From assembly GCA_043804925.1 (NCBI GenBank), contig JAZDIP010000025.1, positions 1-10,088 of the forward strand: 10,088 bases of DNA, in the 5' to 3' direction. This DNA is from ChocPot-Mid sp043804925 (lineage in GTDB: Bacteria > Bacteroidota > Ignavibacteria > Kapaibacteriales > UBA2268). Below the pieces are notes generated by a model. The model saw only the letters and a program-made list of their open reading frames with translations, searched no databases and had not been told where the DNA came from. Position 1 is the first letter of the stretch. Each line of letters opens with the position of its first letter. Both the position numbers and the translations under genes were made by a program. Below are positions 1 to 5,846 of this stretch, one piece after another.

Positions 1-20
1 TTAAAATAGTATATATAAAT

Positions 21-187
21 ATGAAACTTTTCATTAAAAATATAGTTTGCATTCGATGTAAAATGATAGTTGATTCCGAATTTAAAAAAAGCTCGGAATT
101 TGTTATTCAAATTTGAAACTTGGCGAAGTAGATTTCTTTGACAGTTTTTCACAGGAGCAATGTGATATGGTTAACTTCGGTTTCTGA
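21..187 (+). pseudogene. Remnant of an AraC-family regulator, N-terminal domain only
   Basis: Starting at the ATG at 21 the sequence reads MKLFIKNIVCIRCKMIVDSE, which resembles the N-terminal CxxC-containing domain found ahead of the AraC-type DNA-binding domain in many Bacteroidota regulators. That frame stops at 114-116. A second frame, shifted by one base, picks up directly with KLGICYSNLKLGEVDFFDSF and then SQEQCDMVNFGF before a TGA at 185-187; LGEV and the EQ..M...GF pattern are the next conserved stretch of the same domain. The switch point is a run of seven A at 84-90: one extra A would restore a single frame. No helix-turn-helix DNA-binding domain follows, and the next gene's promoter begins about 30 bp later, so the gene is truncated as well as frameshifted. 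The family call is recognition from memory; the frameshift and stops are seen directly. Confidence 0.7.
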
Positions 188-219
188 AATTAATATAACA
201 GATTTCATTAAATAAAGAG

Positions 220-227
220 TATCTTTG
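220..227 (+). promoter_or_regulatory. Bacteroidota-type -7 promoter element (TATCTTTG)
   Basis: TATCTTTG matches the Bacteroidota housekeeping -7 consensus TAnnTTTG exactly. No convincing TTG-type -33 box is seen at the usual 19-21 nt upstream. Transcription would begin near 231-235, giving a leader of roughly 45-50 nt before the RRM start codon at 280. Confidence 0.55.
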
Positions 228-279
228 TATTATGATATACAACAGTGTATATCAATTTAATTATTATTATAAGGATTTT

Positions 280-543
280 ATGAAATTATATGTGGGGAAC
301 ATTCCCAACAACATGACTGAAGACGAATTAACTTCAGAATTTAAAGAATATGGAGAAATCCAGTCTTTAAAAATTATCACAGACAGGGAAACCGGAAACT
401 CTCGCGGTTTTGGTTTTATTGAAATGTCTGACAACGCCGGCAGAAAAGCCATTGAAGGATTAAATGATACGGATATGCAAGGCAGGAAAATCACAGTAAA
501 TATAGCTCAAGAAAGAACGCAAACAAACAGAAGATCTTATTAG
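280..543 (+). CDS. Small single-RRM RNA-binding protein
   Basis: This 87-residue protein is one complete RNA recognition motif with a short basic tail. RNP2 is LYVGNI at residues 3-8 and RNP1 is RGFGFIEM at 42-49, with the two aromatic residues of RNP1 (Phe44, Phe46) and Tyr4 of RNP2 in place for stacking on RNA bases. The tail (ERTQTNRRSY) is basic and unstructured. Bacterial proteins of this type are cytoplasmic, bind single-stranded RNA and are often cold- or stress-induced; the targets here are unknown. The frame is open back to an ATG at 232, but that ATG lies at the predicted transcription start, its 16 extra residues are not RRM-like, and an AAGGA ribosome-binding site sits at 271-275 just before the ATG at 280, so 280 is chosen. 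It has its own promoter and terminator, so it is monocistronic. Confidence 0.93.
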   Translation: MKLYVGNIPNNMTEDELTSEFKEYGEIQSLKIITDRETGNSRGFGFIEMSDNAGRKAIEGLNDTDMQGRKITVNIAQERTQTNRRSY

Positions 544-591
544 AACTATAATAGTAGTTTAAGCTTTTTATAAGGTTTGCTACTTAATTAC

Positions 592-627
592 AAAATCTGA
601 TTTGTCGTAAATGATAAATCAGATTTT
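592..627 (+). terminator. Strong rho-independent-type terminator hairpin after the RRM gene
   Basis: Positions 592-603 (AAAATCTGATTT) and 616-627 (AAATCAGATTTT) are perfect inverted repeats. Three more pairs, one of them G-U, extend the stem inward to 15 bp around a 6-nt loop. The 3' arm ends in TTTT and runs into AATTTTATT. The A-rich 5' arm could also let it work on the opposite strand, but no gene is seen there. Confidence 0.75.
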
Positions 628-833
628 AATTTTATTCCAATTTAAAAAAATTACATGATGAAGTTTTGATTTACACATTGCTTTACATAGGCAAGAAGTT
701 TTATCATTATTTTTTTCAATAAGTTAAATACTGTAAATTATATACACTATTCTACTTATTGTGTAACACTTATTAACTTGAATTGCATTAATTTGTTTTA
801 TAATTACATATTCACATTTTAGGATTCGTTTAA
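628..833. other. AT-rich intergenic region upstream of the CsbD-like gene
   Basis: No reading frame or RNA gene is recognisable. TTAATTTG at 788-795 is one base from the TAnnTTTG promoter element and is the best promoter candidate for the gene at 834, but no properly spaced upstream box accompanies it. Confidence 0.4.
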
Positions 834-1046
834 ATGACCACTAATCAGCAAAAACCGGTACCTGCATTTACTATGAGTAATGAAAAATGGCAGGAGAAAA
901 AAATAAAGCTGAAAAAAAAATTTCCTGACCTTTCCGAATACGATTTGAGATATGAAGAAGGCAAAGTTGAGGAAATGTTAGAGAGACTACAGCGAAAATT
1001 AAGGAAGTCTAAAGAAGGACTGCAAAATTTTTTAAAAGCCATTTAA
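834..1046 (+). CDS. CsbD-like small general-stress protein
   Basis: This 70-residue, highly charged protein resembles the Bacteroidota branch of the CsbD family. The recognisable core is residues 18-63: W19 with the lysine-rich KIKLKKKFPDLSEYDL segment, then YEEGKVEEMLERLQRKL and a KSKEGL end, matching the family's usual W..KK.KLK..F..L...DL.YEEGKE.E.L.RLQ.K pattern. In Bacillus the family founder is controlled by the stress sigma factor; its molecular activity is unknown. The protein is predicted to be helical, cytoplasmic and without membrane segments. The ATG at 834 has AGGA at 821-824 before it; an in-frame ATG at 873 is possible and would remove a proline-containing 13-residue leader that is not part of the family core. 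It stands alone, with a weak hairpin over its stop codon. Confidence 0.68.
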   Translation: MTTNQQKPVPAFTMSNEKWQEKKIKLKKKFPDLSEYDLRYEEGKVEEMLERLQRKLRKSKEGLQNFLKAI

Positions 1047-1079
1047 TTTTACTTGGCTAAATAAAAGCATTTTTTTATT
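1037..1079 (+). terminator. Weak terminator-like structures at the end of the CsbD-like gene
   Basis: AGCCA at 1037-1041 can pair with TGGCT at 1054-1058, and directly after it AATAAAA (1060-1066) can pair with TTTTATT (1073-1079), inside a T-rich tract. Both stems are short and the first overlaps the stop codon, so this is only a candidate. Confidence 0.3.
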
Positions 1080-1109
1080 CAGAAGAAGAGAAAATGAAAA
1101 AATACAGAA

Positions 1110-1434
1110 ATGATTAAATCCAAGCCACTTATTTTAGTTGAAATAATAGAATATGAAAGAAATTCTGTCGTTATTAAAACTATAACATATAAGACAACCT
1201 GCAATGTCAGTGTTTTGTAACTTGACACAGGGGGGAGGGTTAGCTGAAAAAATTTCTTCTTTTGAAATGTTCGCCCGGATTATTGATGGCAGAGCTGAAA
1301 TTGTAATTGTAGGTAAATCGTATTAGTTGGATAAAGAGCAGTCAATTATCATCCCGGCTCATAAGCCAAATAAAATAAATGCATACGAGTGGTTTAAAAT
1401 GATTCTAACTGTCATTAACATCGGACACGAATAA
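1110..1434 (+). pseudogene. Decayed small cupin-domain protein
   Basis: The ATG at 1110 opens a frame reading MIKSKPLILVEIIEYERNSV and on through VIKTITYKTTCNVSVL to a TAA at 1218-1220, then LDTGGRVS and a TGA at 1245-1247. One base over, from 1243, the protein resumes with EKISSFEMFARIIDGRAEIV and IVGKSY, meets a TAG at 1324-1326, and continues LDKEQSIIIPAHKPNKINAY then EWFKMILTVI to a TAA at 1432-1434. Placed end to end these follow the small single-domain cupins of about 105-110 residues: the DG.AEI..GK.Y.L..G..I.IPA..P...A...FKM.LT.I pattern is unmistakable. The histidine normally found in the PA.KPH motif is Asn here, and the upstream metal-ligand histidine is also missing, so the metal site was lost as well. 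The damage amounts to at least two in-frame stops and one frameshift. Family assignment is from memory of the pattern; the lesions are read directly. Confidence 0.78.
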
Positions 1435-1598
1435 ATATCTGAAGAATATTATTTTTTTGTGAATTCAAATAAATAACTTACATTTACAATTAAAAGAAAC
1501 GCTGTCAGAAGTTAACTTCTTAGGCAAGTTGAATAATAAAGAACTTTAGGAAAAAGAATTGTATATTTTAATTAATTAATTTTTAAAAGGAGATTGTA
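1435..1598. other. Intergenic region with a 14-bp palindrome upstream of the SPFH gene
   Basis: No coding signal. It contains the perfect palindrome AGAAGTTAACTTCT at 1507-1520, about 80 bp before the SPFH start codon, and a strong ribosome-binding site (AAAGGAGA, 1586-1593). TATATTTT at 1563-1570 is one base from the TAnnTTTG promoter element. An operator role for the palindrome is a guess. Confidence 0.4.
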
Positions 1599-2462
1599 AT
1601 GGAAAATGTAATGTATGTTTATCTCGGTATCGCAATAGTATTTATATTTTTTGCGGGAATTAGAATTGTAAGACCTACTCATCGTGGATTGACAGAACGA
1701 TTAGGAAGATATAACAGATTTGCTGATCCTGGATTTCATTGGATAATACCTGTAATAGAAAAAATGTACCGTGTGAATATTACAGAAACAATGGTTGATG
1801 CTGAGCCGCAGGAAATTATAACTAATGACAACTTAAATGCAAGAGTAGATGCTCAGGTATATTTCAAGGTTAAGGCTGACGAACAAAGTGTAAAAAACTC
1901 GATATACAATGTTAACAATTATATGTATCAGATTGTTAATTTAGCCAGAACAACTTTGAGAAATATTATCGGAACTCTTACTTTGAAGTCTGCTAACAGC
2001 GAAAGAGGAAAAATCAATGCAGAACTGCATAAAACGCTTCTTGAAGAAACTCAAACATGGGGAATTGAAATTGTCCGTACTGAATTAAAAGAAATTGACC
2101 CGCCGTCTGATGTACAGGAAACTATGAACAAAGTTGTTAAAGCCGAGAATGAAAAGGTTGCCGCAATTGACTTTGCTTCGGCAAGAGAAACTGTTGCGGA
2201 CGGAGAAAAACGTGCAAAAATAAAGGAAGCCGAAGGATACCGACAGGCGAAGATTTTGCACGCAGAAGGTGATGCGGCTTCGATTAAGTTAGTAAATGAG
2301 GCGGCAGATAAATATTTTGTTGGCAATGCGCAATTATTAAAAAAACTTGAGACCTTAGAGAATTCTTTGCAAAACAATACCAAGATAATTGTTCCTCAAG
2401 GTTCGGAATTGGTAAATGTTATCGGAGAAATGGCTGGGATTGTTCCTTTACGTTCAAAATAA
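1599..2462 (+). CDS. SPFH/Band 7 (stomatin/slipin-type) membrane-anchored scaffold protein
   Basis: The 287-residue protein begins with a single hydrophobic segment (about residues 4-22), followed by the SPFH/PHB domain at about 25-180. Family signatures include RPTHRGLTERLGRY with NRFADPGFHWIIPVIE, VDAEPQEIITNDNLNARVDA, the ARTTLRNIIG helix and a WGIEIVRTELKEIDPP strand. A charged, alanine-rich coiled-coil stretch follows (about 180-235, ENEKVAAIDFASARE onward), and the tail IIVPQGSELVNVIGEMAG is the usual stomatin-like C-terminus. Such proteins oligomerise on the membrane and organise microdomains or modulate membrane proteases. Many bacterial homologues are paired with an NfeD-type gene; none is present on either side here, so its partner must lie elsewhere if it exists. 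AAAGGAGA at 1586-1593 fixes the start. Length is normal for the family. No terminator is seen after it. Confidence 0.93.
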   Translation: MENVMYVYLGIAIVFIFFAGIRIVRPTHRGLTERLGRYNRFADPGFHWIIPVIEKMYRVNITETMVDAEPQEIITNDNLNARVDAQVYFKVKADEQSVKNSIYNVNNYMYQIVNLARTTLRNIIGTLTLKSANSERGKINAELHKTLLEETQTWGIEIVRTELKEIDPPSDVQETMNKVVKAENEKVAAIDFASARETVADGEKRAKIKEAEGYRQAKILHAEGDAASIKLVNEAADKYFVGNAQLLKKLETLENSLQNNTKIIVPQGSELVNVIGEMAGIVPLRSK

Positions 2463-2550
2463 GGAGTTAACAGACGGTAGATGATAGGAAGCAAAAAGGA
2501 GATGAGAGATTGCTTCTCATTGCTTGCTATTAAATGCTTTGACATACCTA

Positions 2551-2569
2551 TCCTTCGACAAGCTCAGGA
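2551..2569. repeat. Possible copy of a dispersed intergenic repeat
   Basis: TCCTTCGACAAGCTCAGGA has imperfect dyad symmetry (TCCT...AGGA ends) and matches, from memory, a short motif scattered between genes in many bacterial genomes. There is no second copy in this window, so the call rests on recall. Confidence 0.4.
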
Positions 2570-2745
2570 GGACTGGATGCTTTGCTGTGTTCAGATAACA
2601 AAAGTATTGAAGAATAATTTTAAACTATTATAGTAAAAAAAATATAATCAGATTATTTTATTTGAGGAAATTATTTATGAATAAACATTAGAAATTATTG
2701 AAATCACAAAACACTTACTCACAAAATAACCCATATAATAAATAA

Positions 2746-2772
2746 TTGTTTACAGATAATAAATAATCTTTG
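2746..2772 (+). promoter_or_regulatory. Possible promoter for the propeller gene cluster
   Basis: AATCTTTG at 2765-2772 is one base from the Bacteroidota -7 element TAnnTTTG and shares TCTTTGTAT with the promoter found before the RRM gene. TTG at 2746-2748 lies upstream, but with a spacer of about 16 nt, shorter than the usual 19-21. If used, the leader to the start of gene A would be about 115 nt. Confidence 0.35.
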
Positions 2773-2893
2773 TATTTACCTACTATTTATTTTAATTTTG
2801 ATTGAAAGTGCTTATTTTTATAATAAGTGAAAAGAAATAAAACTTCATTCAATTAAGCGAATGGAATAATAAATGATAAATATTGGAGGTTTT

Positions 2894-4324
2894 ATGAAAT
2901 ACTTATTTACTTTCTTTTTAATTTGTTCGAGCATACTTTTTATGAACGTATTAAACGCTCAATGGGAGTCGAGTGTTAGGTTAACAAACTATCCTGCAAA
3001 ATCAAGTACAACTGATCCTAATGCAAAAAGTATTGCCTCAAGTGGTGATTTGGTTCATATTGTATGGTATGATTCTCGCAACGGCAACTGGGAAATTTAT
3101 TATAAGCGTTCCACTGACGGAGGTCAGACATGGAAAGCAGATACACGAATAACTGAAAATTTCTTTACATCAGACTATCCATCAATTGCAGTTGAAAATT
3201 TGAATGTTCATATAGTCTGGGAGGATGAGAATGATGGCAATTTTGAAATTTATTACAAACATTCTACTGATGGAGGTACAAGTTGGGAACCTGAAGTGCG
3301 GCTAACGAATGATATAGCTGAGTCGTATCAACCTTCAATTGCAGTGTCCGGTTCGGATGTCCATGTTGTTTGGTATGAAAATCGGGATGGAGTTTGGGAA
3401 ATATACTATAAACATTCTTCGGATAATGGAATAAGCTGGAGTGATGATACACGATTAACAAGCAATCCTGCAGAATCCTATTTTCCGAGTGTTGCGGCTT
3501 CAGGTTCTTTGGTTCATGTTATGTGGTCAGAATACCGTGATGAAGATGAAGAAATTTATTATAAAAGGTCAACAGATGGAGGATTAACATGGGGTCAAGA
3601 TATACGTTTAACTAATTCTAAAGGTTATTCGGAATATTCTTCAGTCTCATCTTCAGGTTTATACGTACATACTGCTTGGTACGATTTTCGTGATGTGATA
3701 TCTCAAATTTTTTATAAACGGTCAACAGATGCTGGTGTTAATTGGGAAGAAGATAAACAGATTTCCGATGGTACATACAATGCTTCTTATGCAAATCTTT
3801 CTTCTTCAGGTTCAAACGTACATATTGTTTGGGGTAACGACGATTCTCGTGAGGTTTACTATAGGCACTCTTCTGATTACGGAGTAACATGGGATGAAGA
3901 AATGCCCTTAACTTATGAACATTCAGCTTCAATTCCATCAGTTTCAGCTTCAGGTACATCTGTTCATACTGTTTGGGTTGACCGTCGTGATGGAATGAAT
4001 AATTTACTGTATTACAGAAGAAACCCAAGCGGAAATATACTCGGAGTTGACGATGAAACCGGTGTTGTGCCAGTTAGTATTTATCCAAATCCTGCATCGG
4101 ATTTACTTGAGATTAAACTTTCCGAAAGTTCGGAACTTTCGGAAAGTCATAAAATAAATATATACAACATGCTTGGTGAATGTGTTTCTAACCTCACCCC
4201 AACCCTCTCCAAAGGAGAGGGAGTTATAAGGATTGATATTTCGCATTTACCTGTTGGGATGTATTCTTTGGTAATAAATTCAGGGGGAAATATAGACATA
4301 AAGAAATTTGTTATTTTACGGTAA
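2894..4324 (+). CDS. Gene A: secreted seven-module Asp-box beta-propeller protein with T9SS sorting domain
   Basis: The 476-residue product starts with a signal peptide (about residues 1-22, cleaved before QW). Seven related modules follow, each with a VH.VW.D.RDG..EIYYK core. Six end in an Asp-box (for example STDGGQTW) with the Trp at residues 80, 131, 182, 233, 284 and 333, a 51-residue period; the seventh ends in RRNPSGN instead. Asp-box repeats are structural turns of beta-propellers, seen in sialidases and many binding proteins; no FRIP motif or arginine triad of a true sialidase is visible, so binding rather than catalysis is likelier. Residues 390-476 are a T9SS type A sorting domain (IYPNPASD ... 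YNMLGE ... LPVGMY ... KKFVILR), predicting export across the outer membrane. Its tail is about 11 residues longer than that of gene B because of repeat-like insertions. The frame is open back to an ATG at 2873, but GGAGG at 2885-2889 and the signal peptide place the start at 2894. Confidence 0.9.
   Translation: MKYLFTFFLICSSILFMNVLNAQWESSVRLTNYPAKSSTTDPNAKSIASSGDLVHIVWYDSRNGNWEIYYKRSTDGGQTWKADTRITENFFTSDYPSIAVENLNVHIVWEDENDGNFEIYYKHSTDGGTSWEPEVRLTNDIAESYQPSIAVSGSDVHVVWYENRDGVWEIYYKHSSDNGISWSDDTRLTSNPAESYFPSVAASGSLVHVMWSEYRDEDEEIYYKRSTDGGLTWGQDIRLTNSKGYSEYSSVSSSGLYVHTAWYDFRDVISQIFYKRSTDAGVNWEEDKQISDGTYNASYANLSSSGSNVHIVWGNDDSREVYYRHSSDYGVTWDEEMPLTYEHSASIPSVSASGTSVHTVWVDRRDGMNNLLYYRRNPSGNILGVDDETGVVPVSIYPNPASDLLEIKLSESSELSESHKINIYNMLGECVSNLTPTLSKGEGVIRIDISHLPVGMYSLVINSGGNIDIKKFVILR
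4117..4147. repeat. 31-bp perfect palindrome inside the sorting domain of gene A
   Basis: ACTTTCCGAAAGTT (4117-4130) and AACTTTCGGAAAGT (4134-4147) are exact inverse complements separated by CGG. The unit encodes LSESSELSES, in the loop between the first two conserved blocks of the T9SS tail. It is in frame and causes about four extra residues compared with the tails of genes B and D. Confidence 0.85.
4190..4221. repeat. Palindromic repeat (encoding NLTPTLSKGEG) inside gene A
   Basis: CCCTCTCC (4203-4210) and GGAGAGGG (4214-4221) form an 8-bp perfect stem around AAA, preceded by AACCTCACCCCAA. The translated form LTPTLSKGEG is, from memory, typical of a dispersed palindromic repeat that is often read through in coding regions. 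It occupies the loop after the LGE motif of the T9SS tail, which is about seven residues longer here than in gene B. Confidence 0.75.
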
Positions 4325-4333
4325 AATTAAAAC

Positions 4334-4360
4334 TGTCATTCCTGCGAATGCAGGAATCTA
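4334..4360 (+). repeat. REP-like 27-bp palindromic repeat, copy 1 (A/B junction)
   Basis: The core ATTCCTGCGAATGCAGGAAT (4338-4357) forms an 8-bp stem with a GAAT loop; flanks TGTC and CTA complete the 27-bp unit. It is identical, in the same orientation, to the copies at 5796 and 8780. It sits 10 nt after the stop codon of gene A and 20 nt before the start of gene B, where it may act as an mRNA-stabilising or attenuating hairpin. Confidence 0.88.
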
Positions 4361-4380
4361 TAATATTTTGAAAGGGATAT

Positions 4381-5784
4381 ATGAAAAAAATTTTAATACT
4401 TTTAGTGCTAATATTAACTTTGATAAAAGCACAAGCCCAATGGGAACCGGATGTTCGGTTGACAAATGATGCTGCAATGTCAAGAACAACAGCCAGCAGA
4501 GGATATTGCCTGGCTAGTCAAGGTGATACTCTTCATGTAGTTTGGTACGACAGCAGAGATGGTAATGAGGAGATTTATTATAAACGCTCGACTGATTCAG
4601 GAAATAATTGGGAACCCGATATGCGTTTGACTAATGCATTAGGGTCGTCAAGAATACCATCACTTACAATTTATGCATCAACTATTTATCTTGTTTGGTC
4701 TGATGACCGTGACGGTAATTATGAAATTTATTATAAAAAATCGATTGATGGTGGCTCAAACTGGAGTTCTGACTTGAGATTAACTGAAAGTCCTTTTATG
4801 ACTACTTATCCAATTTTAAGTGTAAAGGGATTAGAAATGTTTATTATTTATACTGAAGCAGAAGGGATAGATTATGCGATATTTTATAAACGTTCAACTG
4901 ATGGAGGATTGAATTGGGGAGATTCTGTAGAATTCACAGATGTCTATTCCTTTTCAAATAATGCAAGTATTGCTTCTGACAATTCAAATTTATATGTCGC
5001 TTGGAATGATATGAGGGATGGAAATGGTGAAATTTACTTTAAGTCTACAACAGACTTTGGTGCAAGCTGGATTGCAGATAAAAGATTAACGAATAATTCT
5101 GCAACTTCAGGACAACCACAATTAGCTTTGTCAAGCGGAATATTGTATCTTTTCTGGGTAGATGCAAGAGATGGTGGAAGTGAAATATATTTTTCAAGTT
5201 CTTCTGATTACGGTTTGACATGGCAACCGGACAGAAGATTAACATTTGCTAATGATAATTCATGGTATCAAAAAGTAGCCGCTCATGGTAAAAATCTTTA
5301 CCTTGTCTGGCAGGATAACAGAAATGCTAATGATGAAATATTTTACATGTTCTCCAAAGATGGAGGGACAACCTGGAGCGAGGAAATGTTATTATCAAAT
5401 AATAATGTTACAATGTCAGAATTACCATCAATTGCTCTTACTGATTCAATGATTCATATAGTATGGACTGACAAACGAGATGGTCCAAACGGGGATATTT
5501 ATTACAAGAGAAATCCGACAGGAAATGTAGTCAGTGTTGAGGATAATAAATCATTGAATAATTTATTTAATATATATCCAAATCCTGCAACTGATGATAT
5601 TTATATTCAAAATACTGAAAATCAAACCGGAAATATAGAAATTTACAATGTATTAGGTAACAAAGTTCTCATTTCAGAATTTAAAGAAAAAGTAGATGTA
5701 AGCAAACTTCCTGAAGGTATGTATTACTTAGTGATCAATAAAGGAAAAAAAATTGAAAGTACAAATTTTATGATTATAAGATAA
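4381..5784 (+). CDS. Gene B: secreted seven-module Asp-box beta-propeller protein with T9SS sorting domain
   Basis: This 467-residue paralogue of gene A has a signal peptide (residues 1-19 or 20, MKKILILLVLILTLIKAQAQ), then mature sequence opening with W21-EPDVRLTND. The Asp-box Trp residues fall at 77, 128, 179, 230, 281 and 332, exactly 51 apart, making this the most regular member of the family. Each module carries a W.D.RDG-type strand; module 3 is the outlier (YTEAEGIDYAIFYK). The seventh module ends YYKRNPTGN, without an Asp-box. The T9SS tail (395-467) is the compact 73-residue form: IYPNPATDD, YNVLGNKV, LPEGMYYLVI and NFMIIR. The ribosome-binding site AAAGGGA at 4371-4377 follows the repeat in the upstream junction. 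As in gene A, the family suggests surface or extracellular binding; no catalytic motif is recognised and the ligand is unknown. Confidence 0.9.
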   Translation: MKKILILLVLILTLIKAQAQWEPDVRLTNDAAMSRTTASRGYCLASQGDTLHVVWYDSRDGNEEIYYKRSTDSGNNWEPDMRLTNALGSSRIPSLTIYASTIYLVWSDDRDGNYEIYYKKSIDGGSNWSSDLRLTESPFMTTYPILSVKGLEMFIIYTEAEGIDYAIFYKRSTDGGLNWGDSVEFTDVYSFSNNASIASDNSNLYVAWNDMRDGNGEIYFKSTTDFGASWIADKRLTNNSATSGQPQLALSSGILYLFWVDARDGGSEIYFSSSSDYGLTWQPDRRLTFANDNSWYQKVAAHGKNLYLVWQDNRNANDEIFYMFSKDGGTTWSEEMLLSNNNVTMSELPSIALTDSMIHIVWTDKRDGPNGDIYYKRNPTGNVVSVEDNKSLNNLFNIYPNPATDDIYIQNTENQTGNIEIYNVLGNKVLISEFKEKVDVSKLPEGMYYLVINKGKKIESTNFMIIR

Positions 5785-5795
5785 TTTTAAAAAAT

Positions 5796-5822
5796 TGTCA
5801 TTCCTGCGAATGCAGGAATCTA
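5796..5822 (+). repeat. REP-like 27-bp palindromic repeat, copy 2 (B/C junction)
   Basis: Identical to the unit at 4334-4360 and in the same orientation, starting 11 nt after the stop codon of gene B. Here it is followed by a run of about ten A in place of the ATATTTT found after copies 1 and 4. Confidence 0.88.
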
Positions 5823-5846
5823 AAAAAAAAAATGAAAGGAATATAT

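Larger units (their letters stand above)
2463..2893. other. 430-bp gene-free region before the propeller cluster
   Basis: No reading frame of interest was found. The first 120 bp look like worn repeat sequence: ATGAGA (2502-2507) can pair with TCTCAT (2515-2520), and 2551-2569 matches a short dispersed repeat recalled from other genomes. From about 2630 the sequence is very AT-rich. CTTATT (2811-2816) can pair with AATAAG (2822-2827), a weak hairpin in the probable leader of the downstream gene. The GGAGG ribosome-binding site of gene A lies at 2885-2889. Confidence 0.5.

Noticed and set aside
232..279. Extra 16 N-terminal residues for the RRM protein
   Set aside because: The ATG at 232 lies at the predicted transcription start and the added residues are Tyr/Asn-rich with no family match; 280 has a ribosome-binding site.
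1094..1117. Short open frame starting with the ATG at 1094
   Set aside because: It stops after seven codons and overlaps the better supported cupin pseudogene start at 1110.
2051..2383. 110-codon open frame on the - strand inside the SPFH gene
   Set aside because: It lies opposite the coiled-coil coding part of the SPFH gene, and its Ser- and Phe-rich product is what the reverse complement of Glu/Lys/Ala codons gives.
2502..2520. Hairpin ATGAGA/TCTCAT as the terminator of the SPFH gene
   Set aside because: The stem is only six pairs and no T-run follows; it looks more like worn repeat sequence.
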